Notes: generated by a model not told the origin, from the letters alone. Shown: positions 29,705 to 39,148, counted from the first letter of the stretch. The stretch: DNA of 64,000 nt from Gimesia aquarii (GCF_007748195.1 NZ_CP037920.1:3694303-3758302), one strand, 5' to 3'. A program made the numbers and translations.

Positions 29705-31054
29705 ATGTCGGAACGGATTCTCAGTATTTCTGGATTACGGGGCGTTGTCGGAAATGGATTAACTCCTGAATATTTAACAAAATTTGCATCAGCAGTGGGA
29801 ACATTAGCAAACCAAGGGACTGTAGTTCTATCGCGTGACGGTAGGGCGAGTGGTGAAATGGTACGTCATGCGGTTATTGCCGGGTTGATAGCGACAGGTT
29901 GTCGTGTAATTGATGCTGGCATCGCAACGACTCCCACCTGTGGTGTTCTTGTTACACATCTGAAGGCCGCTGGTGGAATTCAAATTACAGCCAGTCACAA
30001 TCCCATTCCCTGGAATGGTTTGAAGCCTTTTTCAGCAGCCGGTTCTGTCTATGACCAAGCACAGGGTGAAGCACTACTTGATGTACTCAATAACGAAACC
30101 TTCAACTATGTTTCCTGGGACAAGTTGGGAAAACTAGAACTCTATGATGACCCGGCAGCACCTCATATCGATCGTGTTTTAAAATTGATTGATAGTGAGA
30201 ATGTCGAGCAACAAAACTTCAAAATCGTCTTGGATTGCAATCATGGTTCAGGAGCAGTTGCTACTCCTCAATTATTGGAAGCACTAGGCTGTGAAGTCAT
30301 TGTTCTCGGTGGCACGGCAGATGGTCAATTTGCACACACTCCAGAACCTCTCAAAGAAAACCTCACCTCTCTTTGTGAAGAAGTTGTCAAACACAAAGCG
30401 GACGCTGGTTTTGCCCAAGACCCTGATGCAGACCGTCTTGCAATTGTAGATGAAACAGGTCGCTATATAGGAGAAGAACTTACTCTAGCGTTGGCAGCCG
30501 ACTATGTTCTAGCAAGAACTCCGGGCCCGATTGTCGTTAATGGCTCAACGAGTCGTGTCACGGCAGATATCGCAGCAAAATATAATTGCCCCTTTTCCCG
30601 CTCATATGTAGGAGAAGCCCATGTTTGTGCCAAAATGAAACAGGAATCCGCAATCATTGGCGGCGAGGGAAACGGGGGAGTGATCGATCCTCAAGTAGGC
30701 TATGTACGAGACAGCTATGTCAGCATGGCTTATATTCTGGCGGGCCTGGCTGATTCCCAAAAGCCCTTGAGTGAATGGGCTGATGCATTGCCTCAATATA
30801 GCATCGTCAAAAACAAAATCACTTGTCCCAGAGAAAAAGTTGACCACGCTTGCAACGCCCTTGAAGACCATTTTGATTCTGCAACAGCAACAAAGGGTGA
30901 TGGCCTGCGGTTGGATTGGGACGACCGTTGGGTACAAGTCAGAGCCAGTAATACTGAGCCTATTATTCGGGTAATTTCAGAAGCACCACTAATCGATGAT
31001 GCGGAAATGCTCTGCGCATCTGCGATGGAAATTGTAGCTAAAGCTGTTGCTTGA
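29705..31054 (+). CDS. glmM: Phosphoglucosamine / phosphomannomutase family protein
   Basis: An alpha-D-phosphohexomutase of 449 residues. It begins RILSISGLRGVVGNGLTPEY. The catalytic phosphoserine loop is TASHNPIPWNGLKPF, the metal-binding loop is DPDADRLAIVDETG, the sugar-binding loop is GGEGNGGVIDP, and the phosphate-binding tail is RASNTEPIIRVISEA. These features fit GlmM (glucosamine-6-P to glucosamine-1-P, for peptidoglycan or LPS precursors) or ManB-type mutases. The GEGNGG sugar loop leaves both open, so the symbol is provisional. The start ATG has AGGTG upstream. A perfect 13-bp hairpin terminator follows. Confidence 0.85.
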   Translation: MSERILSISGLRGVVGNGLTPEYLTKFASAVGTLANQGTVVLSRDGRASGEMVRHAVIAGLIATGCRVIDAGIATTPTCGVLVTHLKAAGGIQITASHNPIPWNGLKPFSAAGSVYDQAQGEALLDVLNNETFNYVSWDKLGKLELYDDPAAPHIDRVLKLIDSENVEQQNFKIVLDCNHGSGAVATPQLLEALGCEVIVLGGTADGQFAHTPEPLKENLTSLCEEVVKHKADAGFAQDPDADRLAIVDETGRYIGEELTLALAADYVLARTPGPIVVNGSTSRVTADIAAKYNCPFSRSYVGEAHVCAKMKQESAIIGGEGNGGVIDPQVGYVRDSYVSMAYILAGLADSQKPLSEWADALPQYSIVKNKITCPREKVDHACNALEDHFDSATATKGDGLRLDWDDRWVQVRASNTEPIIRVISEAPLIDDAEMLCASAMEIVAKAVA

Positions 31055-31062
31055 ATAAAAAA

Positions 31063-31096
31063 AGAGAGTAAACATTCAGCACGATGTTTACTCTCT
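31063..31096. terminator. Bidirectional terminator between convergent genes
   Basis: Perfect 13-bp inverted repeat (31063-31075 and 31084-31096) with an 8-nt loop, A-rich on the left and AT-rich on the right. It lies between the stops of the mutase (31054) and the epimerase-like gene (31118), so it can serve both. Confidence 0.85.
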
Positions 31097-31117
31097 ATTA
31101 AATCAAAGCATCGAAAC

Positions 31118-31960
31118 TCAACTTTCCCAACGGGTTTTCATGAATTCCAGTCCTTTGGTTGCTAAATGTTCTTCGGTTGGAAACATTTTGCGCCAGATTC
31201 GAGTTGCTGCTGCCAATTCTGGTAATGCCAACCCAAATGCTTCAATCATTAACCAACCATCATAGTTTACTTCCTTCAGAGCAGAAAACGTTTCGTCCCA
31301 GTTCACTCCGCCTTCACCAGGAGTAGAACGATCGTTTTCAGAGATATGCACATGCACCATTTGATCGGCACATGCCTTGACTGCGGAAGTGATTGATTTC
31401 TCTTCAATATTGGCATGAAACGAATCATACATCATTTTTAAGTGCGGGTGATTGACTTCACGCGTAAACTGTGCACAGTCTTCTGCACAGTTTAAGAAAT
31501 AACATTCGAAACGGTTCAGATATTCACAGACGAGCATCACGTCATGCTCTTGTGCATAGTCGGCCGCTTTGGCAAGCGTTTCCTTACCATAATTCCATTC
31601 ATCGGCTGTTCTTCCTGCACCAGAAAATTCACCTAAAGCAGAGTGTATGGGGCCACACATGTGAGTTGCTCCTGAAGCAGCACACATATCAATCATACGT
31701 TTCAATCGAGACAATCCCGCTTCGCGGATTTTTGCATCACTGGAGATCGGGTTTTCTTCAGGCGTGCAAACTGTGACGGCAGTACATTCTAAACCTAATT
31801 CAGATAGTTTTTTTCCGACCTGCAAAAATTTCTGTTCGTCGGCTTCAAAAACAGGTAATTCAACGCCGTCATATCCCCAGCCTTTAATCTGTTCAAGCAG
31901 TCCGAAATGCGACTCATTCACATCCGAAGTCCAAAGCAGCATATTCAAGCCGTACTTCAT
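31118..31960 (-). CDS. Sugar phosphate isomerase/epimerase (AP-endonuclease-2-type TIM barrel)
   Basis: A 280-residue protein of the xylose-isomerase-like TIM-barrel superfamily, close in motifs to D-tagatose/D-psicose 3-epimerases. It starts MKYGLNMLLWTSDVNE, has the barrel segment GYDGVELPVFE, the VCEYLNRFECYFLNC segment with a metal-ligand Glu, MMYDSFHANIEEKS (Asp and His ligands), HVHISENDRSTPGEG, and GWLMIEAFG (the second catalytic Glu). It is expected to be a cytosolic, divalent-metal-dependent ketose epimerase; the substrate is unknown. It is followed downstream by the bidirectional hairpin and lies 20 bp after the gene ending at 31981, so the two may be co-transcribed. Confidence 0.85.
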   Translation of the reverse strand: MKYGLNMLLWTSDVNESHFGLLEQIKGWGYDGVELPVFEADEQKFLQVGKKLSELGLECTAVTVCTPEENPISSDAKIREAGLSRLKRMIDMCAASGATHMCGPIHSALGEFSGAGRTADEWNYGKETLAKAADYAQEHDVMLVCEYLNRFECYFLNCAEDCAQFTREVNHPHLKMMYDSFHANIEEKSITSAVKACADQMVHVHISENDRSTPGEGGVNWDETFSALKEVNYDGWLMIEAFGLALPELAAATRIWRKMFPTEEHLATKGLEFMKTRWES

Positions 31961-31980
31961 AGTTGTTTTCTTTCAATCAA

Positions 31981-32640
31981 TTAAGACACATAATGTTCGG
32001 GCGGCAATAAATCGTTGAGACGTTTTTCGACGATCCCGCGGCCGGTTTTCAGTATTGGAATCGTTTCTCCAGGTAATGGCTGTAGTTTGACTCGTTTCAT
32101 AACTTGATTCAAGCGTACCAACATTTTTTGTGGGACGAGATAATCCTTTAAAAAACCTTCTTTATAAAAATGGATGAGCCAGTGTTTTAACTGATCGGTT
32201 TTGTTGTTGACCATTTTATTTGTGGCAACCTCTACTTTTAATGAGTCGATTTGATGAAACGCTTCATAATAATGATCAATTAATCCTGGATTTTGCTCCA
32301 TTAAAACCGCATCCAATAACAGTTCAGTCACGATATGTCCCAGAAATCCGACGCGTGCGTATTGATCGTTAACAAAGAGCTTACGAAACATAAGCGAGAG
32401 GTCGGTACTGATTTCCAAAAATCCTTGAGTCGAGTGAAACCAATGGTCGTCATCAAGGTGTTGTTTGATACCGGAGGCGATTTCAGACTGGATCCATGAT
32501 TCATCTTGTGTGAATGGGAGCACATTTTTTCGCCGCAGTCGGACACGACGATCGACGACTGATAGCAAATCGGGCAGGGCGGTTCCTGTCAGAAAATAGG
32601 GGCGATCAACAAATCTCATTCCATGTGCAAAGTAATTCAT
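31981..32640 (-). CDS. Conserved hypothetical protein, possibly ACP-phosphodiesterase-like helical hydrolase
   Basis: A 219-residue, soluble, probably all-helical protein. It starts MNYFAHGMRFVDRPYF, continues TGTALPDLLSVVDRR, then has DDDHWFHSTQGF and LGHIVTELLLDAVLM. The combination of an N-terminal MN-x-[FL]-AH, an early Asp, a D-x2-FH pair and a GH-x4-E-x4-D stretch recalls the metal site of the AcpH (acyl-carrier-protein phosphodiesterase) or related HD-like families. I am not certain of the match. It is located between the epimerase-like gene and the divergent NAD kinase. Confidence 0.6.
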   Translation of the reverse strand: MNYFAHGMRFVDRPYFLTGTALPDLLSVVDRRVRLRRKNVLPFTQDESWIQSEIASGIKQHLDDDHWFHSTQGFLEISTDLSLMFRKLFVNDQYARVGFLGHIVTELLLDAVLMEQNPGLIDHYYEAFHQIDSLKVEVATNKMVNNKTDQLKHWLIHFYKEGFLKDYLVPQKMLVRLNQVMKRVKLQPLPGETIPILKTGRGIVEKRLNDLLPPEHYVS

Positions 32641-32909
32641 GGAGACATTTCATTGGTGAAAGTCAGATAAAATAGAATAAAGCGTGAATTCTAGTCGATT
32701 GGGAACTAAATTCACAGTTGAGCAGGGCTTGTTGAGATGAGATCCGCTCGAACTCGATCCCGTTTGCTTGTCGCTTGTTTTTACTAACAATAATTTCCGG
32801 CGTTGTTTGAGAACTGAGGACGTGACATTGGATACAACCTGAAAGATGCATATAATACCGGGCACACCATAGTCTTCATCAATCTTTGATTCTGCTCTGA
32901 AAGTGGGAT

Positions 32910-33770
32910 ATGTCTGATCGCCCTTTAAATATCATGTTTCTTCAGCGTGATCAAAGTACGCATATACAAACAGCCTGGGATCAAATCCATCAGTATCTCA
33001 AAGCACAACCTTCTGTCTATGTCTCTTCAGTTTCAGTTATCGAAGACTTCGATCCAGATAACTCCGACGCCGATTTGGTGATTGTGCTCGGTGGTGATGG
33101 AGCCATCCTCAGAGCCTGTCGCCAGATGAGACTGAACCAACTTCCTATGATCGGAATTAATTTGGGGCGGTTAGGTTTTTTAGCTGACCTGACCCCTGAC
33201 GGATTCTGTAAGAACTTTCCACTGATTTTAGAACGAAAGTATAAAATTGTTGAGCACTTAATGTTTGAATGCAAACATTTCCTGGCTGACGGAACAACCA
33301 ATTCGTATTTGGGGCTCAATGAAGTTGTGATTAGTTCAGCAGGCGCGATGTCAATGATTGATGTTGAATTAGCAGTTGACAACGAATTAGTCACGACTTA
33401 TAGCGGAGATGGGCTCATCATCAGTACTCCTGTTGGATCGACGGCACATAGTTTATCGGCAGGAGGTCCGATCCTGAAACAGGACCTTCAGGCGTTTGTG
33501 ATCACACCAATTTGCCCGCACACCCCCTCGAATCGTCCTTTAGTTGACAATGCGAGTGCGCTTTATTCTTTGACTGCTGCCAATGTTCCACCAGGCGCGA
33601 TGCTGGTGATTGACGGGCAAATCAAAGTGCCTTATTCTTCCGGGGACCGTCTGGAAATTTCAAAAGCGACCGTCGCATTTAAACTCGCGCGTATCCCCGG
33701 TTTCAACTACTATTCTCGGCTCAATCGCAAGCTGGGCTGGGGGGGACAGCCGAAATATGGTGCTGAATGA
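32910..33770 (+). CDS. nadK: NAD kinase
   Basis: ATP- or polyphosphate-dependent NAD kinase, 286 residues, cytosolic, the only route to NADP. Key motifs are VLGGDGAILRACRQM (GGDG), GINLGRLGFLADL, LNEVVISSAGAMSMIDVEL (NE-x-V segment) and YSGDGLIISTPVGSTAHSLS. The sequence continues AGGPILKQDLQAFVITPICP. All conserved blocks are present and the length is normal. It is divergent from the hypothetical gene at 31981-32640 and is followed by a secreted-protein gene 124 bp later. Confidence 0.95.
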   Translation: MSDRPLNIMFLQRDQSTHIQTAWDQIHQYLKAQPSVYVSSVSVIEDFDPDNSDADLVIVLGGDGAILRACRQMRLNQLPMIGINLGRLGFLADLTPDGFCKNFPLILERKYKIVEHLMFECKHFLADGTTNSYLGLNEVVISSAGAMSMIDVELAVDNELVTTYSGDGLIISTPVGSTAHSLSAGGPILKQDLQAFVITPICPHTPSNRPLVDNASALYSLTAANVPPGAMLVIDGQIKVPYSSGDRLEISKATVAFKLARIPGFNYYSRLNRKLGWGGQPKYGAE

Positions 33771-33894
33771 TGTCTGCCGATAAATTTCTTCTGACTTCCG
33801 AAAAAATGACCTCCCCATAATTTCATCGATGTGTTAATCTCAGCAAAGGTTAAGGAATTTAGTAACCCATTTTCATTAAGGGAAGGAGTCCCTG

Positions 33895-34773
33895 ATGCGG
33901 TCCTTTGTGTTCTGCGTACTATCATTGAGTTTGATTTGTTCCTCTGTATCTTACAATCTTACTTTTGCAGAGGAAGATACAGCGCAATACCTTTTACGCT
34001 ATAAATTTACGCCTTCTCAGTTTGTACATTATACGGTCGATTCACAGAACAAAATATCAGTGCAATTGAACCTGAATAAACAAACAACAATCAACACTGC
34101 TAAAACCGAAAAACACTATCGTGTGGTATGGGTTGATGAAAAGGGAAATGGCACTCTGGAAACTGTGATTGATCGTGTGCGAATGAGCGCTCAGTTTGAT
34201 AATCAGGCACCAGCCACTTTTGATTCCCAAGATCCAAAACAGAAGGACCTGAAACAATATGAGAAAATACGAGAAACCATCGGTAAACCCTCTCGTATGG
34301 TCTATTCTCCACTCGGAAAGGCGATGCCTAAGAAGAGTGAGTCAAAACCTGATAACCAGGGTTTCTTGATTCCACTTCCCGAAGAGGAAGTAAAAATCGG
34401 AGATACCTGGAAAGAAGATTATGAGATCGAAGTTGCTGTTGGCAAAAAACTAAGAAAAAAAATTCCTATCAGACGGACTTTCACTTTAGAATCCGTCGAT
34501 GACCAAATTGCTGAAATCAAATTCAAAACTAAGATTATCGCACGCCAAAATGACCCCAAAATTGGACTACAATTAATACAAAAAACACCCTCCGGGACCG
34601 TTAAATTGGATATCGAGAAGGGGATCATTGTTTTACAAGACATTTCTCTTGATAAAGCACAGGTCGGGATATTTCAAGGGCAAGGAGCAATGCGAGCAAT
34701 TTCGTCTCGGGTAGAAACATTGGTCGATCCTACTGAAATTGCACAGAAAAATACGAAGTCAGATTCTCAATAA
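33895..34773 (+). CDS. Secreted protein of unknown function (DUF6263-like)
   Basis: A 292-residue protein with a signal peptide (FVFCVLSLSLICSSVSYNLTFAEE) and AGGAG seven bases before the ATG. The mature part looks like an all-beta planctomycete family I associate with DUF6263, with segments YKFTPSQFVHYTVDSQNK, KIGDTWKEDYEIEV and a closing SSRVETL. I do not recognise a catalytic motif. A hairpin follows the stop. Its neighbour downstream (diadenylate cyclase) is separated by about 370 bp, so no functional link is implied. Confidence 0.7.
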   Translation: MRSFVFCVLSLSLICSSVSYNLTFAEEDTAQYLLRYKFTPSQFVHYTVDSQNKISVQLNLNKQTTINTAKTEKHYRVVWVDEKGNGTLETVIDRVRMSAQFDNQAPATFDSQDPKQKDLKQYEKIRETIGKPSRMVYSPLGKAMPKKSESKPDNQGFLIPLPEEEVKIGDTWKEDYEIEVAVGKKLRKKIPIRRTFTLESVDDQIAEIKFKTKIIARQNDPKIGLQLIQKTPSGTVKLDIEKGIIVLQDISLDKAQVGIFQGQGAMRAISSRVETLVDPTEIAQKNTKSDSQ

Positions 34774-34787
34774 GAGAAATGGGGGGG

Positions 34788-34822
34788 TATATGCCTGATA
34801 TTTCTCTTATGTCAGGCATATA
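34788..34822 (+). terminator. Hairpin terminator candidate after the DUF6263-like gene
   Basis: Perfect 11-bp inverted repeat (34788-34798 and 34812-34822) with a 13-nt loop, 15 bp after the stop codon. There is no strong T-run after it, so termination is probable but not certain. Confidence 0.55.
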
Positions 34823-35141
34823 GAAAATTTCCATTGTCTATGCGAAACTTCAGTCTGGACTTCGTTTTTTTAAGAGCTGGCAATCACTTATGAGTTGACG
34901 CTGACGTCAATTATTTTACACTGAGATAACAACGCGACGAGAAGGTAGGCAAGTGACTGCAAATAGCCATATTCTCTTTGCCCTGACGAATGATTCAAAT
35001 GAACACCGTGCGGGCGCCTCAAATTTACCAAGAACTTTCTTTGAGAATGCTGTAGCTGGTACAAACTAGTCAGATACCTAAATTGCGTGAAGTTTTAAAT
35101 TATATGCTATTATAGGTAATCTACTTCTACTGAGACCGGAC
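34823..35141. other. Upstream region of the diadenylate cyclase gene, nothing recognised
   Basis: About 320 bp with no open frame of note. I searched by eye for ydaO/yuaA-like c-di-AMP riboswitch features and saw none. Confidence 0.4.
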
Positions 35142-36071
35142 ATGCAACGGGTTGAGCTCTCTTCACAATTAACAAGCTTGTTAAAAGCCGCCAAACGGTT
35201 GGCTAGTGATTGTGAGATTGAAGTCGTATTCCTGTTAGCTGATATTCCCTATAATTTTCTGGAAATCAAGAAAGCTTTAGGGAAGTTACGCCTTGTCGTT
35301 TCGTCTGATAAGCCTGATGTTCAGCGCGCTGCTCAGGAAGATGGTATTGACTTGGTACCTTTGATTCACGAACCACAAACGCGACAAGTCCAAATCAGTC
35401 AGGCGATATTAGAAGCGATTGCAGATGAATTTCTTGCATCAGGCGAACGGATCGTTGCTCTGTATGCAGGATTTGAGAGGGAACAGGCTGATTCTCTGAG
35501 TATTGTCAGTCTTGCAGATCATTTAGCAAAACTAACTTCACGCGATTTGCAGCGTTTGGAAACCAAAGTCCCCTTGCAGACGCTACGAACGGTCGTCGAT
35601 TTAGCAGTTGAAATTGGTAGGGAAGGTCGTGAAGGAAAACCCGTTGGTGCCTTATTTGTAGTAGGAAACCATCGCAAAGTCTTAGGTCTCTCTCACGAGC
35701 AAGTTCATGACCCGTTTAAAGGCTACTCACAAAAAGATCGCGTTGTGACGAATCCACGCGTCAAAGAGAGTATGAAAGAGCTTGCTCAAATTGATGGGGC
35801 ATTCATAATCAGCTCTGATGGGGTCGCGCAATCTGCGGGGCGTATTTTGAATGCTTCAGCCGAGGGGTTGACTCTCTCTAAAGGTTTGGGGGCTCGTCAC
35901 TGGGCTGCCGCTGCCATCTCCAAATCGACAGGGGCGATTGCGATTGCCGTCTCAGAATCAACGGGAACTGTGCGTATCTTTCAGGATGGTTATGTCGTAT
36001 TGAGAATCGAACCGATGAGTAGTGCGATGAAGTGGTTTGATTTTGACACTGAACCACCCCAAACAGAATAA
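35142..36071 (+). CDS. Diadenylate cyclase, DacZ-like (c-di-AMP synthase)
   Basis: A 309-residue soluble protein. Residues about 1-110 resemble the pyruvate-kinase-C-like domain (EIEVVFLLADIPYNFLEIKK) found before the DAC domain in archaeal DacZ. Residues about 160-300 are a DisA_N/DAC domain: VGALFVVGNHRKVLGLSHEQ, AQIDGAFIISSDGVAQSAGR containing DGA, and GLGARHWAAAAISKSTGAIA containing the RHx-AA motif. DAC enzymes join two ATP into the second messenger c-di-AMP. The usual RHR triplet reads RHW here. Domain order and length fit DacZ better than DisA (no HhH DNA-binding end) or CdaA (no membrane helices). I expect it to be active, with osmotic/potassium or envelope signalling as likely use by family. 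Confidence 0.85.
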   Translation: MQRVELSSQLTSLLKAAKRLASDCEIEVVFLLADIPYNFLEIKKALGKLRLVVSSDKPDVQRAAQEDGIDLVPLIHEPQTRQVQISQAILEAIADEFLASGERIVALYAGFEREQADSLSIVSLADHLAKLTSRDLQRLETKVPLQTLRTVVDLAVEIGREGREGKPVGALFVVGNHRKVLGLSHEQVHDPFKGYSQKDRVVTNPRVKESMKELAQIDGAFIISSDGVAQSAGRILNASAEGLTLSKGLGARHWAAAAISKSTGAIAIAVSESTGTVRIFQDGYVVLRIEPMSSAMKWFDFDTEPPQTE

Positions 36072-36344
36072 ATATCTGTATCTGTTCAATCAAATCGTAT
36101 CCGTATCATCTTTTTTTGAAAGCAGATACGTAAATTTTCTCAAATATTCTCTTCCCATGATTTGTAATATTTGCTATGAATCCCTCGCAAGAAGCAATCC
36201 TTGAATTTCTTCGATAGTTTTAGTGTGAGCTAAAAATACCAATAATCACTTCAACTTAGGTTGAAAGATTTTTATCTCGGGTTTGCTATCAGCTTCAATA
36301 CAATTTGTATTACTTAAGAGCTTGTTCAGCGGGAAGGGAGTCCC

Positions 36345-39095
36345 ATGTCGAATGTAGCGATCAAACTCATCGCCGTTACCGGAGTCGTTGGTCTAGGCTT
36401 TTTGATGTTCCTTCAGGCACAGAAAGGGATGCAGACTGGTGCTGATGAGAGCCAGATGAGCCAATTAGAATCACTCGATGGTGTGAATGATAAGGTCTCA
36501 TATCCCGACGCTCCTGCAACTGTGAGAAAACAAACAGAAAAAAATACGGAGCCACTTAAAATCCCTTTCAGCAAAGTACCTGCTGAGCTTTCTGAATTGG
36601 CAGCCCGCACTGCAAAACTTTTACCAACTCAGAAAAAAAAGCCTCGCGAAATACCATTTGAACCGAACACAAAATCTTCCAAAATCAAACTTACGGCAGC
36701 ATCTGATGAAGTAGTAACCGATGACCAGAAAGTGGCTGAAGTTACTGAGTTTAAGAAGGGTATGACTCTTGAGGCCCCTCCCAAAGGTCTTGACTTCCGT
36801 GAATCTTCAGAGATGAAAGTGTCCAAAGCCACCGAGAATCCCTTTTCAGATTCTCTAAAAACACCTCTTGAAAAAGTGGAGTCACTTACTCCAACTCAAT
36901 CAGAGTTTAAGACAGGACCACAGTTTGGTTTACCAGCATCGGATTCAACTGCAAGCTCGCTTTCTAAAGAAACGAACCCATCTGAAAAGATTCCCGGCAA
37001 AGAAAATTCAGTGAATCCGTTTAAACAAGCTGACACAGCATCAGATCAACCTCGTTTGTCAGATCAGAAAATTCAGCCGGTTGAACAAACTCAAGTTGAA
37101 GAAAACCCATTTACAGAAGAAGAACTGCCTGTTAAGAAACTGGAAAATAATGAACCACCGTTTGAGGTAAGTAAAAAAAATACGAATGACATTCCTACTA
37201 TCGATTCCAATCCGTTTATGACAGTTCCTGATCAAAAATCAGAACCGAAGACACTTTCGATTCCACCGAAACAAAAATTAACTCCCGAAGTAGAACCGGA
37301 ATTCAATCCATTTGCTACAGAATCAAGTGCGAAATCAATAGAGCCCGTTCCTGATAAGCAAGATGAAATTGGGACTGCTCCACAAATCACAACTGAAAAT
37401 CCTGAAGCAAAAGAGATTACAGATAACTCAATTCAACTCGATAAGGATAGATCGCCATTTAATAGTGATCCTAAGCCAAAACGAGAGCCTGTCTCTGAAA
37501 AGAAGTCTTCGGATGTTGTTGTCATAAAAAAACGTAAAGGAAAGTCGAGTCCTGAAACACCTCCCCTATTTACGATCGAAAGTGGGCCCAGGAAAGTCAC
37601 TGAAGCAACTCCTGATCCTGTCGAACTTGCCCCGAGTCCAGAACCAAAGCCTTTAAGCCTTGTTGAAGAGAATCAACCTGTTCCACATGAACCAGCAAAA
37701 CTAAAGGTTCAACAGAAAATTCATTCCCCTAAAATGACGATTCAAAAAATGGCACCTCCCGAAGCAGTCTTGGGAGAACCATTTATTTACCATGTACTCG
37801 TTAAAAATATTGGAACTACTTCTGCACAGGAAGTGGTCGTCGAAGACCGTATTCCTAAAGGCGCAAAGCTTACCGGTACAATTCCGCGTGCAGAACAAAT
37901 CAATGATCGCATCATTTGGCGCTTAGGTTCAATGGGACCAGGAGTTGAAAAGAAAATATCCATTCGAGTTATACCTGAAAAAGCAGGCCAAATTGGAAGT
38001 GTCGCAACGGTGAACTTTGTGACCGAAGTCGCTGCGGCAACAAAAATCACATCACCAAAACTGATCATCCAATCAGATTCTCCGGAGGCAGTGAAACCTG
38101 GTGAAATCACTGTAGTCAATTATACGATCACGAATTCAGGATCGGGTGATGCAAAAAATGTGTATGTACGAAGTCTCATTCCACCACAATTTTCGCATCC
38201 TGGGGGCGATGATATTGAATACAGTGTCGGTGTGATTCCTGCCGGTGAAACTAAACAGATTCAACTGAAATTAAAGGCAATCAAACCCGGTTCAGGTAAG
38301 AATGTTTCCAGTGTCATTGGTGATGGGAACCTAAAAGCGGAAACAGAAGTTCCCCTTAAAGTTGTCGGTAATGGTGAGAAAATTTTGTTAACTCGAAAAG
38401 GCCCCAAAAACAGATATCTTGGACGCTCAGCTCAGTACGAAAACGTTATCACCAACAATTCAGAACAGCCAATACAAAACATCTCTGTTTTTGAATCAAT
38501 CCCTCCTGGCATGAAGTTTATTTCTGCATCAGCCAACGGACAGTTTGATCCGGTTCGTAAGGTTGTTCAATGGGATATTCTTGAATTACCAGCCAGTGAT
38601 CAGCAAATGCTATCCATCGAATTGGAACCAACGACCGTGGGAAAAGCACTAAGCACTGTTCAGGTCGTCATTGATAACAGCAGTAAGTTTGCAGTAAATT
38701 TACAGTCAGAAACGACTATACTTGGCCAACCTTTACTGAAAGTGGAAACAAGCGAATTAAAAGGACCACTTGAAGTAGGCGAAAAAATGGCAATGCAAGT
38801 ACAGCTGCTGAATCAAGGAAGTGCCTCAGCTACGAATGTCGAATTCCGGGTCAAAATCCCACAAGAATTGATGTTTCTCTCTGCAAAAGGACCTGCAAAA
38901 TATAGACAAGCCGGATCCTATGTGATTTTTGAATCGACTCAGGAATTACCAGCAAAACAAGCATTAGACTTTGAACTCTTCCTAGCTGCCCGAAATAAAG
39001 GCGATGCGCGAGTGTTGGTTCAAGTCCAGTCCAGGCAAATGGAAAAACCTCTTAATCAGGAAGAAGCCATTCCTGTATTAGATAAACTCCAATAA
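36345..39095 (+). CDS. DUF11/Ig-like repeat protein with long disordered NPF-rich N-terminal half
   Basis: A 916-residue protein starting behind GGGAG with an uncleaved-looking N-terminal helix (AIKLIAVTGVVGLGFLMFL). Residues about 30-450 are Pro/Lys/Glu/Ser-rich and look disordered. They contain five Asn-Pro-Phe tripeptides (Asn at residues 165, 224, 254, 289 and 321) and one Ser-Pro-Phe (370). The C-terminal half contains at least four DUF11-type beta-sandwich repeats with KNIGTTSAQEVVVEDRIPKG, TNSGSGDAKNVYVRSLIPP, TNNSEQPIQNISVFESIPPG and LNQGSASATNVEFRVKIP, plus the typical WRLGSMGPG / WDILELPA endings. It is likely an envelope protein projecting beyond the membrane; binding partners are unknown. 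A shared hairpin separates it from the convergent HNH gene. Confidence 0.82.
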   Translation: MSNVAIKLIAVTGVVGLGFLMFLQAQKGMQTGADESQMSQLESLDGVNDKVSYPDAPATVRKQTEKNTEPLKIPFSKVPAELSELAARTAKLLPTQKKKPREIPFEPNTKSSKIKLTAASDEVVTDDQKVAEVTEFKKGMTLEAPPKGLDFRESSEMKVSKATENPFSDSLKTPLEKVESLTPTQSEFKTGPQFGLPASDSTASSLSKETNPSEKIPGKENSVNPFKQADTASDQPRLSDQKIQPVEQTQVEENPFTEEELPVKKLENNEPPFEVSKKNTNDIPTIDSNPFMTVPDQKSEPKTLSIPPKQKLTPEVEPEFNPFATESSAKSIEPVPDKQDEIGTAPQITTENPEAKEITDNSIQLDKDRSPFNSDPKPKREPVSEKKSSDVVVIKKRKGKSSPETPPLFTIESGPRKVTEATPDPVELAPSPEPKPLSLVEENQPVPHEPAKLKVQQKIHSPKMTIQKMAPPEAVLGEPFIYHVLVKNIGTTSAQEVVVEDRIPKGAKLTGTIPRAEQINDRIIWRLGSMGPGVEKKISIRVIPEKAGQIGSVATVNFVTEVAAATKITSPKLIIQSDSPEAVKPGEITVVNYTITNSGSGDAKNVYVRSLIPPQFSHPGGDDIEYSVGVIPAGETKQIQLKLKAIKPGSGKNVSSVIGDGNLKAETEVPLKVVGNGEKILLTRKGPKNRYLGRSAQYENVITNNSEQPIQNISVFESIPPGMKFISASANGQFDPVRKVVQWDILELPASDQQMLSIELEPTTVGKALSTVQVVIDNSSKFAVNLQSETTILGQPLLKVETSELKGPLEVGEKMAMQVQLLNQGSASATNVEFRVKIPQELMFLSAKGPAKYRQAGSYVIFESTQELPAKQALDFELFLAARNKGDARVLVQVQSRQMEKPLNQEEAIPVLDKLQ

Positions 39096-39103
39096 GTAAT
39101 ACG

Positions 39104-39142
39104 AAAGCAAACGCTCCCAACTTTAGTTTTCAGGAACGCTTG
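39104..39142. terminator. Imperfect hairpin between convergent DUF11 and HNH genes
   Basis: Inverted repeat of 12 positions with 10 pairs (39104-39115 and 39131-39142), AT-rich loop, between the stop at 39095 and the stop at 39149. It could terminate both directions. Confidence 0.5.
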
Positions 39143-39148
39143 CTCTAT

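Noticed and set aside
34823-35141. Possible c-di-AMP riboswitch before the diadenylate cyclase gene
   Set aside because: No paired elements or conserved GATAG/CCGAAA-like core typical of ydaO riboswitches could be recognised by eye.
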